Made by a program: the position numbers and the translations under genes. Source: Allotamlana fucoidanivorans (GTDB taxonomy: Bacteria > Bacteroidota > Bacteroidia > Flavobacteriales > Flavobacteriaceae). Taken from it: a stretch of 64,000 bases of DNA. Positions 1 through 11,036 of the stretch are shown piece after piece (position 1 is the stretch's first letter; each line of letters starts with the position of its first letter). The notes under the pieces were generated by a model. The model saw only the letters and a program-made list of their open reading frames with translations. It did not search any database and was not told the DNA's origin. The stretch is taken from NCBI RefSeq assembly GCF_006265225.1, contig NZ_VDCS01000011.1, positions 62,001-126,000 on the forward strand, given 5' to 3'.

Positions 1-2760
<2,760 letters not shown>

Positions 2761-2764
<4 letters not shown>

Positions 2765-3252
2765 AATGTTTTTATCATCCAAACACCACAAGAATAATGA
2801 CCTGTATTTCCTAGCGCTTTTTCTAAATGATGAAAGCCAAAACGTTCATAAATATGAATAGCTGCTTTTAATTGAGAGGCCGACTCTAAATAGCATTTTT
2901 CATACCCCAGAGTTTTTGCCACTTCTAGGCATTTACTAAATAAAACCTTACCATAACCCTTACCTCTTACTTTAGGAGAAAAATACATTTTTTGAATTTC
3001 ACATACTGTAGTCTCAAAATTGTTTAAGGGCTTTATACCGCCACCCCCTAAAATATCTCCTCCACAATCAATAACATAATAAACCTCATTAGTGTTTTGA
3101 TACGATTCATACATCTTTGCCGTTTCAGGATCTGAATAAGCTGTACCTTCTAACGGAATTTCAAACTCATGAAAACACGCTTTTATAACCTGCTCAAGTA
3201 GGGTATTATCTTGTGGTTCTATTTCTCGAATAACTATAGTATCTTTACCCAC
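2761..3252 (-). CDS. GNAT-family N-acetyltransferase
   Basis: This 163-residue protein has the Gcn5-related acetyltransferase fold. The acetyl-CoA loop is visible as SPKVRGKGYGKVLF (motif A, RxxGxG), and the C-terminal motif B region contains AIHIYERFGFH. The substrate cannot be told from sequence; members this close to prmC may modify a small molecule or a protein N-terminus, which is speculation. It is the first gene of the minus-strand set acetyltransferase-prmC-ligA, and its stop overlaps the prmC start (ATGA). It is divergent from the lipoprotein gene at 3306, with a 53-base gap that contains a short inverted repeat. Confidence 0.85.
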
Positions 3253-3305
3253 TTAATGACTGTTTATTGAAACAGTGAAGATACGCCAAATAGCAAAATT
3301 TTTAA

Positions 3306-3758
3306 ATGAAAAAGCTTATAATCTTATCAACATACTTATTATTCTCTGCCTGTACTATTACTGAAAAGCCTGAATTTAAAGGCATTGAAAATATAGACGT
3401 TTTAGAATCTACCTCAAAACATTTTATAATTCGTGCTGATGCTGTATTTTTAAACCCCAACGATGTAGGTGGTAAACTAAAAACGGATGAGATTAAAGTT
3501 TTTATAAACAATAACGAAATGGCTTTGGTTTCTACAGAAGCATTTAATGTGCCTTCAAAAAAAGAGTTTAAAATACCTTTAAAAACCAGCATTTCTAAAG
3601 ATAGCCTGTTTAGCAATAAAAATTTAAGCGGACTAATAAATAGTTTGTTCAGCAAAAAAGTTGCTGTCCGCTACACAGGTACTATTGATTATACTATTTT
3701 AGGGTTTTCTCATAGCTATAACATTGATAAAACAGAAGAAATAAAAATAAAATACTAG
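3306..3758 (+). CDS. LEA type 2-like lipoprotein
   Basis: This 150-residue protein begins with a lipoprotein signal peptide (MKKLIILSTYLLFSAC), with the lipidated cysteine at residue 16. The mature part resembles the LEA14/WHy fold: an IENIDVLESTSKHFIIRADAVFLNPND stretch (written here in part: FLNPNDVGGKL) followed by beta-rich sequence that ends in a VRYTGTIDYTILG strand. Proteins of this kind are common, uncharacterised lipoproteins in Flavobacteria. The stop codon overlaps the GTG start of ribD (TAGTG), so the two are probably translated from one message. The role is unknown; the assignment rests on overall pattern, not on a catalytic motif. Confidence 0.75.
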   Translation: MKKLIILSTYLLFSACTITEKPEFKGIENIDVLESTSKHFIIRADAVFLNPNDVGGKLKTDEIKVFINNNEMALVSTEAFNVPSKKEFKIPLKTSISKDSLFSNKNLSGLINSLFSKKVAVRYTGTIDYTILGFSHSYNIDKTEEIKIKY

Positions 3759-4780
3759 TGTTAACTATTGACGAAATTTACATAAAGCGCTGTATTGAAA
3801 TTGCTAAAAATGGTTTAGGAACTACCAGACCCAATCCTATGGTTGGCTGCATTATTGTGGTAAATAACACTATTATTGGTGAAGGCTTTACAAGTCCGTA
3901 TGGTGGAAATCATGCCGAAGTCAATGCAATTGCATCGGTATCAAATAAATCCCTATTAAAGAAATCCACACTATATGCAACCCTTGAACCTTGTGCACAT
4001 CATGGCAAAACACCGCCCTGTTCTGATTTAATTATAAAACATAACATTCCTAATGTAGTAATAGGATGTGTTGATGACAATGAGTTAGTTGCAGGACAAG
4101 GTATTGCCAAATTAATAAATGCCGGATGTCATGTTAAAGTTGGTGTTTTAGAAGAGGCTTGCAAAACCCACCATAAACGATTTTTTACATTCCACAATAA
4201 AAAACGCCCTTACATTATTTTAAAATGGGCGGAATCAGCTGATGGGTTTATAGCTCCTAAAACTAAAGACGAACAAAAACCTGTTTGGATTACCAATTCA
4301 TACTCCAGACAATTAGTTCATAAGTGGAGAACAGAAGAGCAAGCTATTTTAGTAGGTACAACAACGGTTTTAGACGACAACCCAAGTTTAACAACCAGAA
4401 CCTGGAAAGGATTAAACCCCATTCGAGTTGTTATTGACAGAGAAAACCGTATTCCAAACACGTTTTCTATCTTCAACAATCAAGCTGAAACCCTTATAAT
4501 ATCAAGTGATCTAATTGATTTTTCAAAACCTATAGCAAAACAAATTTGTGATATACTTTACAAAAACAACATCAACTCTATAATTATTGAAGGCGGCACG
4601 CAAACCCTTCAAACGTTTATTGACGAAAACCTTTGGGATGAAGCTCGTGTTTTTCAAGGTACAAATACATTTTTTGAAGGTACTAGAGCACCCAAACTAT
4701 CAGGAATGACTGTATCTATTGAAAATTTCATGTCTGACTCACTAAAAACCTATCAAAATGATCAACACATTAATATTTGA
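3758..4780 (+). CDS. ribD: Riboflavin biosynthesis deaminase/reductase RibD
   Basis: This is the bifunctional enzyme for the second and third steps of riboflavin synthesis: deamination of the pyrimidine from GTP cyclohydrolase II, then reduction of the ribose side chain. The N-terminal deaminase carries the zinc site HAEVNAI (His52, Glu54) and PCAHHGKTPPC (Cys79, Cys88). The C-terminal reductase begins near residue 150 (RPYIILKWAESADGFIAP) and includes IIEGGTQTLQTFI. The length of 340 residues is typical. Translation begins at a GTG that overlaps the stop of the preceding lipoprotein gene. The 3' end overlaps the following HAD gene by 23 bases, so all three genes are probably one transcript. 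Confidence 0.96.
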   Translation: MLTIDEIYIKRCIEIAKNGLGTTRPNPMVGCIIVVNNTIIGEGFTSPYGGNHAEVNAIASVSNKSLLKKSTLYATLEPCAHHGKTPPCSDLIIKHNIPNVVIGCVDDNELVAGQGIAKLINAGCHVKVGVLEEACKTHHKRFFTFHNKKRPYIILKWAESADGFIAPKTKDEQKPVWITNSYSRQLVHKWRTEEQAILVGTTTVLDDNPSLTTRTWKGLNPIRVVIDRENRIPNTFSIFNNQAETLIISSDLIDFSKPIAKQICDILYKNNINSIIIEGGTQTLQTFIDENLWDEARVFQGTNTFFEGTRAPKLSGMTVSIENFMSDSLKTYQNDQHINI

Positions 4781-5369
4781 TTTTGGCAATGTTTTTATTG
4801 ATTTAGATATTAAAAATGGGCTTCAAGAATCTCTAAAAGCATTTGGTATTTCAGCACTTTCAGAAGACATCATCAAGATCAATGAGCACTATGAAATAGG
4901 CACTATTTCTACGGATGATTTTATAGAATTTTACGCCAAAAAATTCCCTCATTTAACCAAAAGTAAATTAATTAACCTATGGAATAATATTTTAAAAGAC
5001 TTTCCAACGTATAGGTTAGATTTTATAAAAAATCTAAAAACTAAAAACAAATTCAAACTTATTTTGTTAAGTAACACCAACGAACTTCATATAGAATGGA
5101 TAAAAAAAAATATTGCATTCTATGAAGAATTCAAAGCTTGTTTTAATGCCTTTTATCTGTCTCATGAAATACATTTAAGAAAACCCAGTATTGATATTTT
5201 TGAGTTTGTTTTAGATACCAATAATTTAAAAGCTGAAAACTGTATTTTTATTGACGACAATAGTAATAATATTGAGACCGCTATAAAAGCAGGGATGAAG
5301 GCATGGAATATCAACCCTGAAAAAGATGATATAATTGATCTTTTCTACAATAAAAAAGACTTGTTTTAA
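4758..5369 (+). CDS. HAD-superfamily hydrolase (YihX-like subfamily IA)
   Basis: This 203-residue protein has the haloacid dehalogenase fold. Motif I is FDFGNVFIDLD, in the FDxGNV form seen in YihX-type sugar-phosphate phosphatases. Motif II is LLSNTNE, the motif III lysine lies in LRKPSIDIF, and motif IV is FIDDNSNN. It probably dephosphorylates a small metabolite; the position after ribD raises the possibility of the unassigned phosphatase step of riboflavin synthesis, which is an inference from gene order only. It overlaps the end of ribD by 23 bases, and a hairpin overlapping its stop codon may end the transcript. Confidence 0.88.
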   Translation: MINTLIFDFGNVFIDLDIKNGLQESLKAFGISALSEDIIKINEHYEIGTISTDDFIEFYAKKFPHLTKSKLINLWNNILKDFPTYRLDFIKNLKTKNKFKLILLSNTNELHIEWIKKNIAFYEEFKACFNAFYLSHEIHLRKPSIDIFEFVLDTNNLKAENCIFIDDNSNNIETAIKAGMKAWNINPEKDDIIDLFYNKKDLF

Positions 5370-5382
5370 AAACAAGCCTTTT
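5354..5382 (+). terminator. Possible terminator after the ribD operon
   Basis: GACTTGTTTT and AAAACAAGCC form an imperfect hairpin that overlaps the HAD hydrolase stop codon and is followed by TTTT. It sits between convergent genes (HAD gene on plus, metalloprotease on minus). The stem has a mismatch, so the call is tentative. Confidence 0.45.
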
Positions 5383-5408
5383 ATCGTCTTAAAATAACCT
5401 AATTTCTA

Positions 5409-7763
5409 TTAGTCAATTATGATCCGTTTTACAACTTTTCTGTTATCTCTTTTAAAAGTTAAGAAATAAACACCACTTGCCCAACTATCAAGATCTACCT
5501 TTACTTTACCATTAGCAAAAGCCTTTGCCTTTGAATACATAACACTTCCTAAGACATTAACTATAGTAATATCTCCATTAAGTCGATCTTTTACTTCCAT
5601 ATTTAAGATTGATTTCACAGGATTAGGGTACATAGAAAACACTTTTTCAAGACTATTTTCTTCAACACTCAAAGCCCCTAAATATCTTAAAATGATCCTA
5701 GTAGCAACCCAATTAGAATCGCTTCCGCCTCGATCTGAAAACTCCAACGAAAGTTTTCCATCCATAACCTCAACTTCAAATTTTCTATTAAAATACACAG
5801 CAGGTGTCGTACTAATATGCTCTAGCTTATCGACACCTTCAGCTTTTACAAAAATTTCATCATGAGCATAAGATCTATCCCCAAAGGTGATTAACACTTC
5901 CCAATTTCCATTTTGAACCTTTGTTTCAAAGGTCGCGGGCTCTGAAGACATACATAAATCTCTGTTAAGATTATTAGTTCCCGAATCACTTCCTCTATCC
6001 CTATCAACTACTACTGAAGTATCTGTCCAACCATATAAACTGTTAGACGTATCACCATGTACTCTATCATAATCCGGCCAAAGTGCAGAAGTACGAGTCC
6101 CTAGATCAAATAAAAACTCATCACTGTTTTCATTAAAAAGAGATGTTTCTCTATACATATACACGGCACCAAAATCTGTACGTCCAGAAGTATCAAAAAC
6201 AGTATAGTGAAAAAAATCTCTACCATTGAGTCCGGATGCAGGCGGTGTATATATTAATTCATTTCTACCCCCAGGTCCTGTACCTGGTGATAAACTAATT
6301 GTTCCTCCTAAATTACTAACTTGATCCAACACCCTCACATCTAACACATCATTATTAACATCATAGTCATTAGAAATAACATCTATTATTACAGGATCAT
6401 CAGACTGCACTTCAAACTCATCATAAACTCCAAAAGGCTTTACAGGATCAGGATTAGCAATTAAATCACCTGCTGATCTTTTTTGATTAAGAACTTGCCT
6501 AACTACTTGAGCCTCGGCGGTGGAAAATCGCCCAATATTATGATTACCAGATCCATGCATAACACTAATAAAATAATCATTACCTCCAGATGATGTAGAA
6601 CCTAAATTATTTCTTGGCCTATTTTCATAAAATATTCCGGAGCTATTAGTATGTCTTAAATTCCAAATATGTCCAACCTCATGAACCGCCGTACCGTTTG
6701 CCCAGCTAGTAGGACCATTACCTCCTAACGTACCATACTTATATGCAGTGGCTACCTTGTTAACATATGCTAAACCAGATGGATTTGAAAGCACATGATA
6801 TACAGCAACATCGTGGGTAGTTCCTATTTCACCACCAGGATTACTATTCCAGTAATCTTTAAAGGCCTTAAGGCTTTCACTTGCATTGGCGCTTCCGCCT
6901 GTGGCAGTAACCAAATCCCTCAAAGGATCTGTACTCACATTGGTTCTAATAATCACCGTACCTAATTTAAACGACACCCCAGAACCATGAAGAAATCTAC
7001 TATTCAAATTACCAATTATGGATTGCGCTGAAGCTTGAGCTGCGGCTAAGTTTCCGTTGTAAGCTGTACTCGCAAAAAATGCTCTTGAACCAATTTCCAC
7101 ACCAATTTCATATTCAAGAACATCCATTACAGTAGTTGGAGACAAATTAGCTACCAATTTACTATCATTTACTTTTTGAAATATCTGTTTATTCGATGAA
7201 ATTGGAAGTGAAACAAACTCATTTTGAGTTGTAATTTTTGGTAACGCGAAGTTTTCTTCTTCCGACTCTTTAGGTTTCATACACCCTTTTTCCAAATGGG
7301 AATGCTCATTTTTAACTGAAAAAATTTGATGCTTCTTCTTATCTTTTGATACAGGCCTAATTTCTATAAGTTCTTCCTTAGACCTAACAATTGTGGCAAT
7401 TAAAGACCCTTCTATTATAACAGCGTTTGTGTAATATTCGGGATGCTCCTTAACATATCCAGTATATACGCACTCTTCAGGCTTTTCAACTTCAACCAGT
7501 TTACCTGTTCCGTCATCGATTAAAAATCTAGTATTCTTTCCGTAAACAGAACATTTTTCTAACTTTATGGTCATCAACTCTTCTGAATAATGGACTTCCA
7601 ATGAAAGACTGGACGGTAAATCTTCTGGAATCTGATCAATTACAAGCGATTCCTTTTGGTGAATTTTTTCACCAGTTCCCAAACTAATTTGAGCATTAAC
7701 ACCATAAAACGTCAAAAATACTAATGAAAAATAGTATTTTCGAAATTGTAATTTTAATTTCAT
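5409..7763 (-). CDS. Secreted zinc metalloprotease (metzincin) with T9SS sorting domain
   Basis: This 784-residue exported protease begins with a signal peptide ending near residue 24 (FYGVNA-Q). The zinc site is HEVGHIWNLRH (residues 361-371), the metzincin HExxHxxxxxH form, with a Met-turn candidate VMHGSG at 401-406. Residues 450-520 resemble an Ig/cadherin-like segment (VISNDYDVNNDVLDVRVL). The last 75 residues (MYPNPVKSILNM to the end) are a type A T9SS sorting domain. The protein is therefore expected outside the cell or on its surface. Residues 30-200 look like a propeptide; a lone Cys161 could act as a cysteine switch, which is a guess. The substrate is unknown. It is transcribed alone, convergent with the HAD gene. 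Confidence 0.88.
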   Translation of the reverse strand: MKLKLQFRKYYFSLVFLTFYGVNAQISLGTGEKIHQKESLVIDQIPEDLPSSLSLEVHYSEELMTIKLEKCSVYGKNTRFLIDDGTGKLVEVEKPEECVYTGYVKEHPEYYTNAVIIEGSLIATIVRSKEELIEIRPVSKDKKKHQIFSVKNEHSHLEKGCMKPKESEEENFALPKITTQNEFVSLPISSNKQIFQKVNDSKLVANLSPTTVMDVLEYEIGVEIGSRAFFASTAYNGNLAAAQASAQSIIGNLNSRFLHGSGVSFKLGTVIIRTNVSTDPLRDLVTATGGSANASESLKAFKDYWNSNPGGEIGTTHDVAVYHVLSNPSGLAYVNKVATAYKYGTLGGNGPTSWANGTAVHEVGHIWNLRHTNSSGIFYENRPRNNLGSTSSGGNDYFISVMHGSGNHNIGRFSTAEAQVVRQVLNQKRSAGDLIANPDPVKPFGVYDEFEVQSDDPVIIDVISNDYDVNNDVLDVRVLDQVSNLGGTISLSPGTGPGGRNELIYTPPASGLNGRDFFHYTVFDTSGRTDFGAVYMYRETSLFNENSDEFLFDLGTRTSALWPDYDRVHGDTSNSLYGWTDTSVVVDRDRGSDSGTNNLNRDLCMSSEPATFETKVQNGNWEVLITFGDRSYAHDEIFVKAEGVDKLEHISTTPAVYFNRKFEVEVMDGKLSLEFSDRGGSDSNWVATRIILRYLGALSVEENSLEKVFSMYPNPVKSILNMEVKDRLNGDITIVNVLGSVMYSKAKAFANGKVKVDLDSWASGVYFLTFKRDNRKVVKRIIID

Positions 7764-7788
7764 CTAATTTTAGTTATTTGTAGTTACT

Positions 7789-7796
7789 CAAATGTA
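7789..7796 (-). promoter_or_regulatory. -7 element upstream of the metalloprotease gene
   Basis: The minus strand reads TACATTTG, an exact match to the Bacteroidota -7 form TAnnTTTG, 26 bases before the ATG. I see no good TTTG -33 element 19 bases upstream, so confidence is modest. Confidence 0.35.
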
Positions 7797-7938
7797 AAAA
7801 CCCATACACATCTTATTGTCATCTATTTATGTCAAAATATGGTAATGAATAGTTCATTGATAGTACGTATAGATTATAAACAAACAAAACTTATCTTCTA
7901 TTAAATTTTCTAAACTAATCTCATAAATTTTAACACCC

Positions 7939-8550
7939 TTGGATATTAAGGATACCTACAGAACACTTAAAACCAGTCCTCCCCCTATTCTGTTTAAAGA
8001 TAAAAACAGTAAGTTTTTTGGTTACGCTTTTCCTGTGATAACTGAAACTGAAATAAAAGAACATATTGAAGTCTTAAAAAAAGAACACCATGCCGCAAGA
8101 CATTGGTGTTACGCCTACCAATTAGGTACAGAAACCATATCATACCGCGCTAATGATGATGGAGAACCCAGTAACTCTGCAGGCATGCCTATTTATGGGC
8201 AAATTCAATCATTTGATGTAACCAATATTTTAATTGTGGTGGTTAGATATTTTGGAGGTGTTAAATTAGGCGTTGGCGGCCTAATAAATGCTTATAAAAC
8301 AGCTGCTCAAATGATACTTGAGGCTTCAAATATTATAGAAAAAACAATAAACATTGACTATATTATTACGTTTGAATACAAAAACATGAACACAGTCATG
8401 CGAATTGTAAAAGAAAAGCAACTAAATATTACGAATCAAAAGCTAGAACTTAACTGTCAAATCACCATTTCAGTAAGAAAAAAAGAAGCAGACATGGTAG
8501 CGCAAACATTTGAAAAGCTCTATGAAATAGATATCAAACGTGTTCATTGA
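7939..8550 (+). CDS. YigZ/IMPACT-family protein
   Basis: This 203-residue protein belongs to the YigZ/IMPACT family, which has been linked to translation control but whose bacterial role is not settled. The N-terminal UPF0029 domain shows the family hallmarks: DTYRTL at the start, KFFGYAFPV, HHAARHWCYAYQLG, then NDDGEPSNSAGMP and RYFGGVKLGVGGLINAY. The C-terminal half is the shorter DUF1949-like domain. The start is a TTG at 7939; no in-frame ATG restores the conserved DTYRTL start. It converges on the thioesterase gene at 8544 with a 7-base overlap of the two 3' ends. Confidence 0.9.
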   Translation: MDIKDTYRTLKTSPPPILFKDKNSKFFGYAFPVITETEIKEHIEVLKKEHHAARHWCYAYQLGTETISYRANDDGEPSNSAGMPIYGQIQSFDVTNILIVVVRYFGGVKLGVGGLINAYKTAAQMILEASNIIEKTINIDYIITFEYKNMNTVMRIVKEKQLNITNQKLELNCQITISVRKKEADMVAQTFEKLYEIDIKRVH

Positions 8551-8945
8551 TCTTTTATAGCATCTAAGATATATTGAGGTGGTCTTGTAGGTTTGTTTGT
8601 ATTCTTATCAATAAAAACCAAAACGGTATTTGCAGTGGTTAAAATCTCACCTTTTTCATTAGTGATTTCGTAGTCAAATTCTATTCTTACAGATGGTGTT
8701 TTTTTTAGTTGAGTTTTTACATTAATTATATCATCATAACCCGCTGATTTTTTATAATTTAAACTCATTGAAACAACCGGAAGCATGATACCATTTTCTT
8801 CCATTTTCTTATAAGACACCCCTATTTTTCTTAACCACTCAATACGCCCCATTTCTAGATATAATGAATAATTTCCATGATAAACAACACCCATTTGATC
8901 TGTTTCTCCATACCTCACTCTAATTTGTATTTCATCGAATTTCAT
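8544..8945 (-). CDS. YbgC/FadM-type acyl-CoA thioesterase (hotdog fold)
   Basis: This 133-residue protein matches the 4-hydroxybenzoyl-CoA thioesterase type of hotdog enzymes. The signature VRYGETDQMGVVYHGNYSLYLE contains the catalytic Asp (Asp16 region) and the HxNY turn at the start of the central helix; it is given here in shorter form as GETDQMGVVYHGNY. Such enzymes hydrolyse short or medium acyl-CoA or acyl-ACP thioesters in the cytoplasm. The precise substrate cannot be read from sequence. The gene lies just upstream of, and divergent from, dnaA, with a 192-base gap between the two starts, and its 3' end overlaps the YigZ gene. Confidence 0.9.
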   Translation of the reverse strand: MKFDEIQIRVRYGETDQMGVVYHGNYSLYLEMGRIEWLRKIGVSYKKMEENGIMLPVVSMSLNYKKSAGYDDIINVKTQLKKTPSVRIEFDYEITNEKGEILTTANTVLVFIDKNTNKPTRPPQYILDAIKDQ

Positions 8946-9050
8946 AAGCTTTTTTAAATATTTTTTTGTAGCTTCGGCTAGAGTTTAAACATGAGGAAAA
9001 ATTTCTAAAAATTCAATAGATTTTCATTTTTTTTTTAAGAATTTTGTTCA

Positions 9051-9058
9051 CATATTTG
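9051..9058 (+). promoter_or_regulatory. Possible -7 element of dnaA
   Basis: CATATTTG matches TAnnTTTG except at the first base. It would start the dnaA transcript about 75 bases before the ATG, just upstream of a strong small hairpin at 9072-9091. There is no clear -33 element. Confidence 0.35.
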
Positions 9059-9071
9059 CCTCGCAATTAAA

Positions 9072-9091
9072 GGGAAACACAGCTGTTTTCC
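9072..9091 (+). promoter_or_regulatory. Hairpin in the dnaA leader
   Basis: GGGAAACA and TGTTTTCC form an 8-base-pair stem (one G-T pair) around a CAGC loop, 46 bases before the dnaA ATG. It could be an RNA hairpin in the leader or a protein site. No cluster of TTATCCACA DnaA boxes was seen nearby. Confidence 0.4.
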
Positions 9092-9137
9092 TATCCAGCT
9101 AACTAATTACTAACATAAAACCTATAGAACTTAAAAA

Positions 9138-10565
9138 ATGAGTGTAACTGCGCAATCGGTATGGAATAATTGTCTAGAGTTTATAAAAGATAACATTCAA
9201 CCGCAAGCATATAAAACATGGTTCGAACCCATTGCCGCAGTGAAGCTTTCTAATAAAGCCCTCAGTATTCAGGTTCCAAGTAAATTCTTCTACGAGTGGC
9301 TAGAAGAACATTATGTAAAAATTTTAAAAGTAGCCTTAACGAAAGAACTGGGAGAGTCTGCCAAATTAGTTTACATTATAAAAATGGAAAACACGTATGG
9401 CAACAAGCAACCTTTTACAGAAAAAATTCCTAGTTCAAATAGATCAGCTGTAAAATCTCAAGATGTTGATATTCCACTTAACAACAAAAATCCAGAATTA
9501 AGAAACCCTTTTGTTATTCCTGGAATTAGAAATGTTAAGATTGAATCTCAGTTAAATCCAAATTACAGCTTTGAAAACTTCCTTGAAGGCGACTCAAACA
9601 GGCTAGCGCGCAGTGCTGGTTTAGCGGTTGCAGCAAAACCAGGAGGCACGTCATTTAATCCTTTATTGATTTTTGGAGGTGTTGGTTTAGGAAAAACCCA
9701 TTTAGCACATGCTATTGGTGTGGATATTAAAGATAAATATCCTGAAAAAACAGTTTTATATATCTCTGCTGAAAAATTTACACAACAATATATTGATGCC
9801 GTAAAAAAGAATAACAGAAATGACTTCATTCATTTTTACCAAATAATTGATGTGTTAATCATTGATGATGTACAGTTTTTATCTGGAAAAACAGGAACGC
9901 AAGATGTATTCTTCCATATATTTAATCATTTGCATCAAAATGGAAAACAAGTCATTTTAACCAGTGACAAGGCTCCTGTTGATATGCAAGATATTGAACA
10001 GCGTTTATTATCTCGATTTAAATGGGGGTTATCGGCCGAACTACAAAGTCCAGATTTCGAAACCCGTGTTTCTATCCTGAAAAACAAACTTTATCGTGAT
10101 GGTGTTGAAATGCCTGACGATATTGTAGAATATGTTGCCAAGAACATAAAAACAAATGTTAGAGAACTTGAAGGCGCCATTATCTCGCTAATCGCACAAT
10201 CTTCTTTTAATAAAAAGGAAATTACAATTGATTTAGCTAGAGTTATAGTTGAAAAGTTCGTTAAAAACACCAAGCGCGAAGTTTCTATTGATTATATCCA
10301 AAAAGTGGTGTCTGATTATTTCCAAATGGATATTGACACGTTGCAATCTAAAACAAGAAAACGTCATATTGTTCAAGCCAGACAACTCGCGATGTTTTTT
10401 GCAAAAAAATTCACCAAAGCTTCCTTAGCAAGCATTGGATCACAAATAGGAAAACGTGATCATGCCACTGTGCTTCATGCCTGTAAAACGGTAGATAATT
10501 TAACCTCTACCGATAAGCAGTTTAGAAAGTATGTTGAAGACATTACCAAAAAACTTTCTGTTTAA
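9138..10565 (+). CDS. dnaA: Chromosomal replication initiator DnaA
   Basis: DnaA binds the replication origin and opens it in an ATP-dependent way. This 475-residue protein has domain I at residues 1-85, a short linker to about 135, then the AAA+ domain III with Walker A GGVGLGKTH (180-188), Walker B VLIIDDVQF (239-247) and sensor/arginine-finger sequence QRLLSRFKWG. Domain IV carries the DNA-binding signature IGKRDHATVLHACKTV near residues 438-453. The length is normal. The phosphatase gene follows 11 bases later and then the methyltransferase gene, so these probably share a transcript. I see no cluster of DnaA boxes in the upstream gap, so the origin need not lie here. Confidence 0.98.
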   Translation: MSVTAQSVWNNCLEFIKDNIQPQAYKTWFEPIAAVKLSNKALSIQVPSKFFYEWLEEHYVKILKVALTKELGESAKLVYIIKMENTYGNKQPFTEKIPSSNRSAVKSQDVDIPLNNKNPELRNPFVIPGIRNVKIESQLNPNYSFENFLEGDSNRLARSAGLAVAAKPGGTSFNPLLIFGGVGLGKTHLAHAIGVDIKDKYPEKTVLYISAEKFTQQYIDAVKKNNRNDFIHFYQIIDVLIIDDVQFLSGKTGTQDVFFHIFNHLHQNGKQVILTSDKAPVDMQDIEQRLLSRFKWGLSAELQSPDFETRVSILKNKLYRDGVEMPDDIVEYVAKNIKTNVRELEGAIISLIAQSSFNKKEITIDLARVIVEKFVKNTKREVSIDYIQKVVSDYFQMDIDTLQSKTRKRHIVQARQLAMFFAKKFTKASLASIGSQIGKRDHATVLHACKTVDNLTSTDKQFRKYVEDITKKLSV

Positions 10566-10576
10566 AACTTAACATC

Positions 10577-11035
10577 ATGACTAAAATTTTGATGGTATGC
10601 CTAGGAAACATTTGTCGTTCGCCTTTGGCTGAAGGTATTCTTAAATCAAAATTACCCAACAACTTATTTACGGTTGATTCAGCAGGAACCGCAGCCTATC
10701 ATATTGGTAGCATGCCAGACAAACGCTCTATAGCTGTAGCGAAAAAGCACGGTATTGACATTACAAATTTAAGAGGTAGGCAATTTGAGGCATCTGACTT
10801 TGACAGGTTTGATTATATATATGTTATGGATGCTTCCAATTATCAAAATGTACTTAAGCTATCCAGACACGAGGGTGATACTCAAAAAGTAAACATGATA
10901 TTGAACACCGTATACCCAAACAAAAATTACGATGTTCCTGACCCTTACTATGGAGGTAGTCAAGGATTTGATAATGTTTATAACATGCTTAGCGAAGCCT
11001 GTGACCAAATTGTAACGAAATTAACTCACAAATAA
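10577..11035 (+). CDS. Low-molecular-weight protein tyrosine phosphatase
   Basis: This 152-residue cytoplasmic enzyme has the complete LMW-PTP active site. The P-loop is VCLGNICRSPLAEG (nucleophile Cys8, Arg14, Ser15), and the general acid is Asp122 in VPDPYYGG. It dephosphorylates phosphotyrosine or small aryl phosphates; its partner here is unknown and no tyrosine kinase is in the window. It starts 11 bases after dnaA and ends one base before the RsmI-like gene, so the three genes are probably co-transcribed. Confidence 0.95.
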   Translation: MTKILMVCLGNICRSPLAEGILKSKLPNNLFTVDSAGTAAYHIGSMPDKRSIAVAKKHGIDITNLRGRQFEASDFDRFDYIYVMDASNYQNVLKLSRHEGDTQKVNMILNTVYPNKNYDVPDPYYGGSQGFDNVYNMLSEACDQIVTKLTHK

Positions 11036-11036
11036 A

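Noticed and set aside
2765-2791. Longer start for prmC at 2791
   Set aside because: It would add nine residues inside the acetyltransferase gene; the ATG at 2764 makes an ATGA overlap and matches the family start.
8946-9137. Origin of replication upstream of dnaA
   Set aside because: No cluster of DnaA boxes was seen in the gap; dnaA alone does not show that the origin is here.
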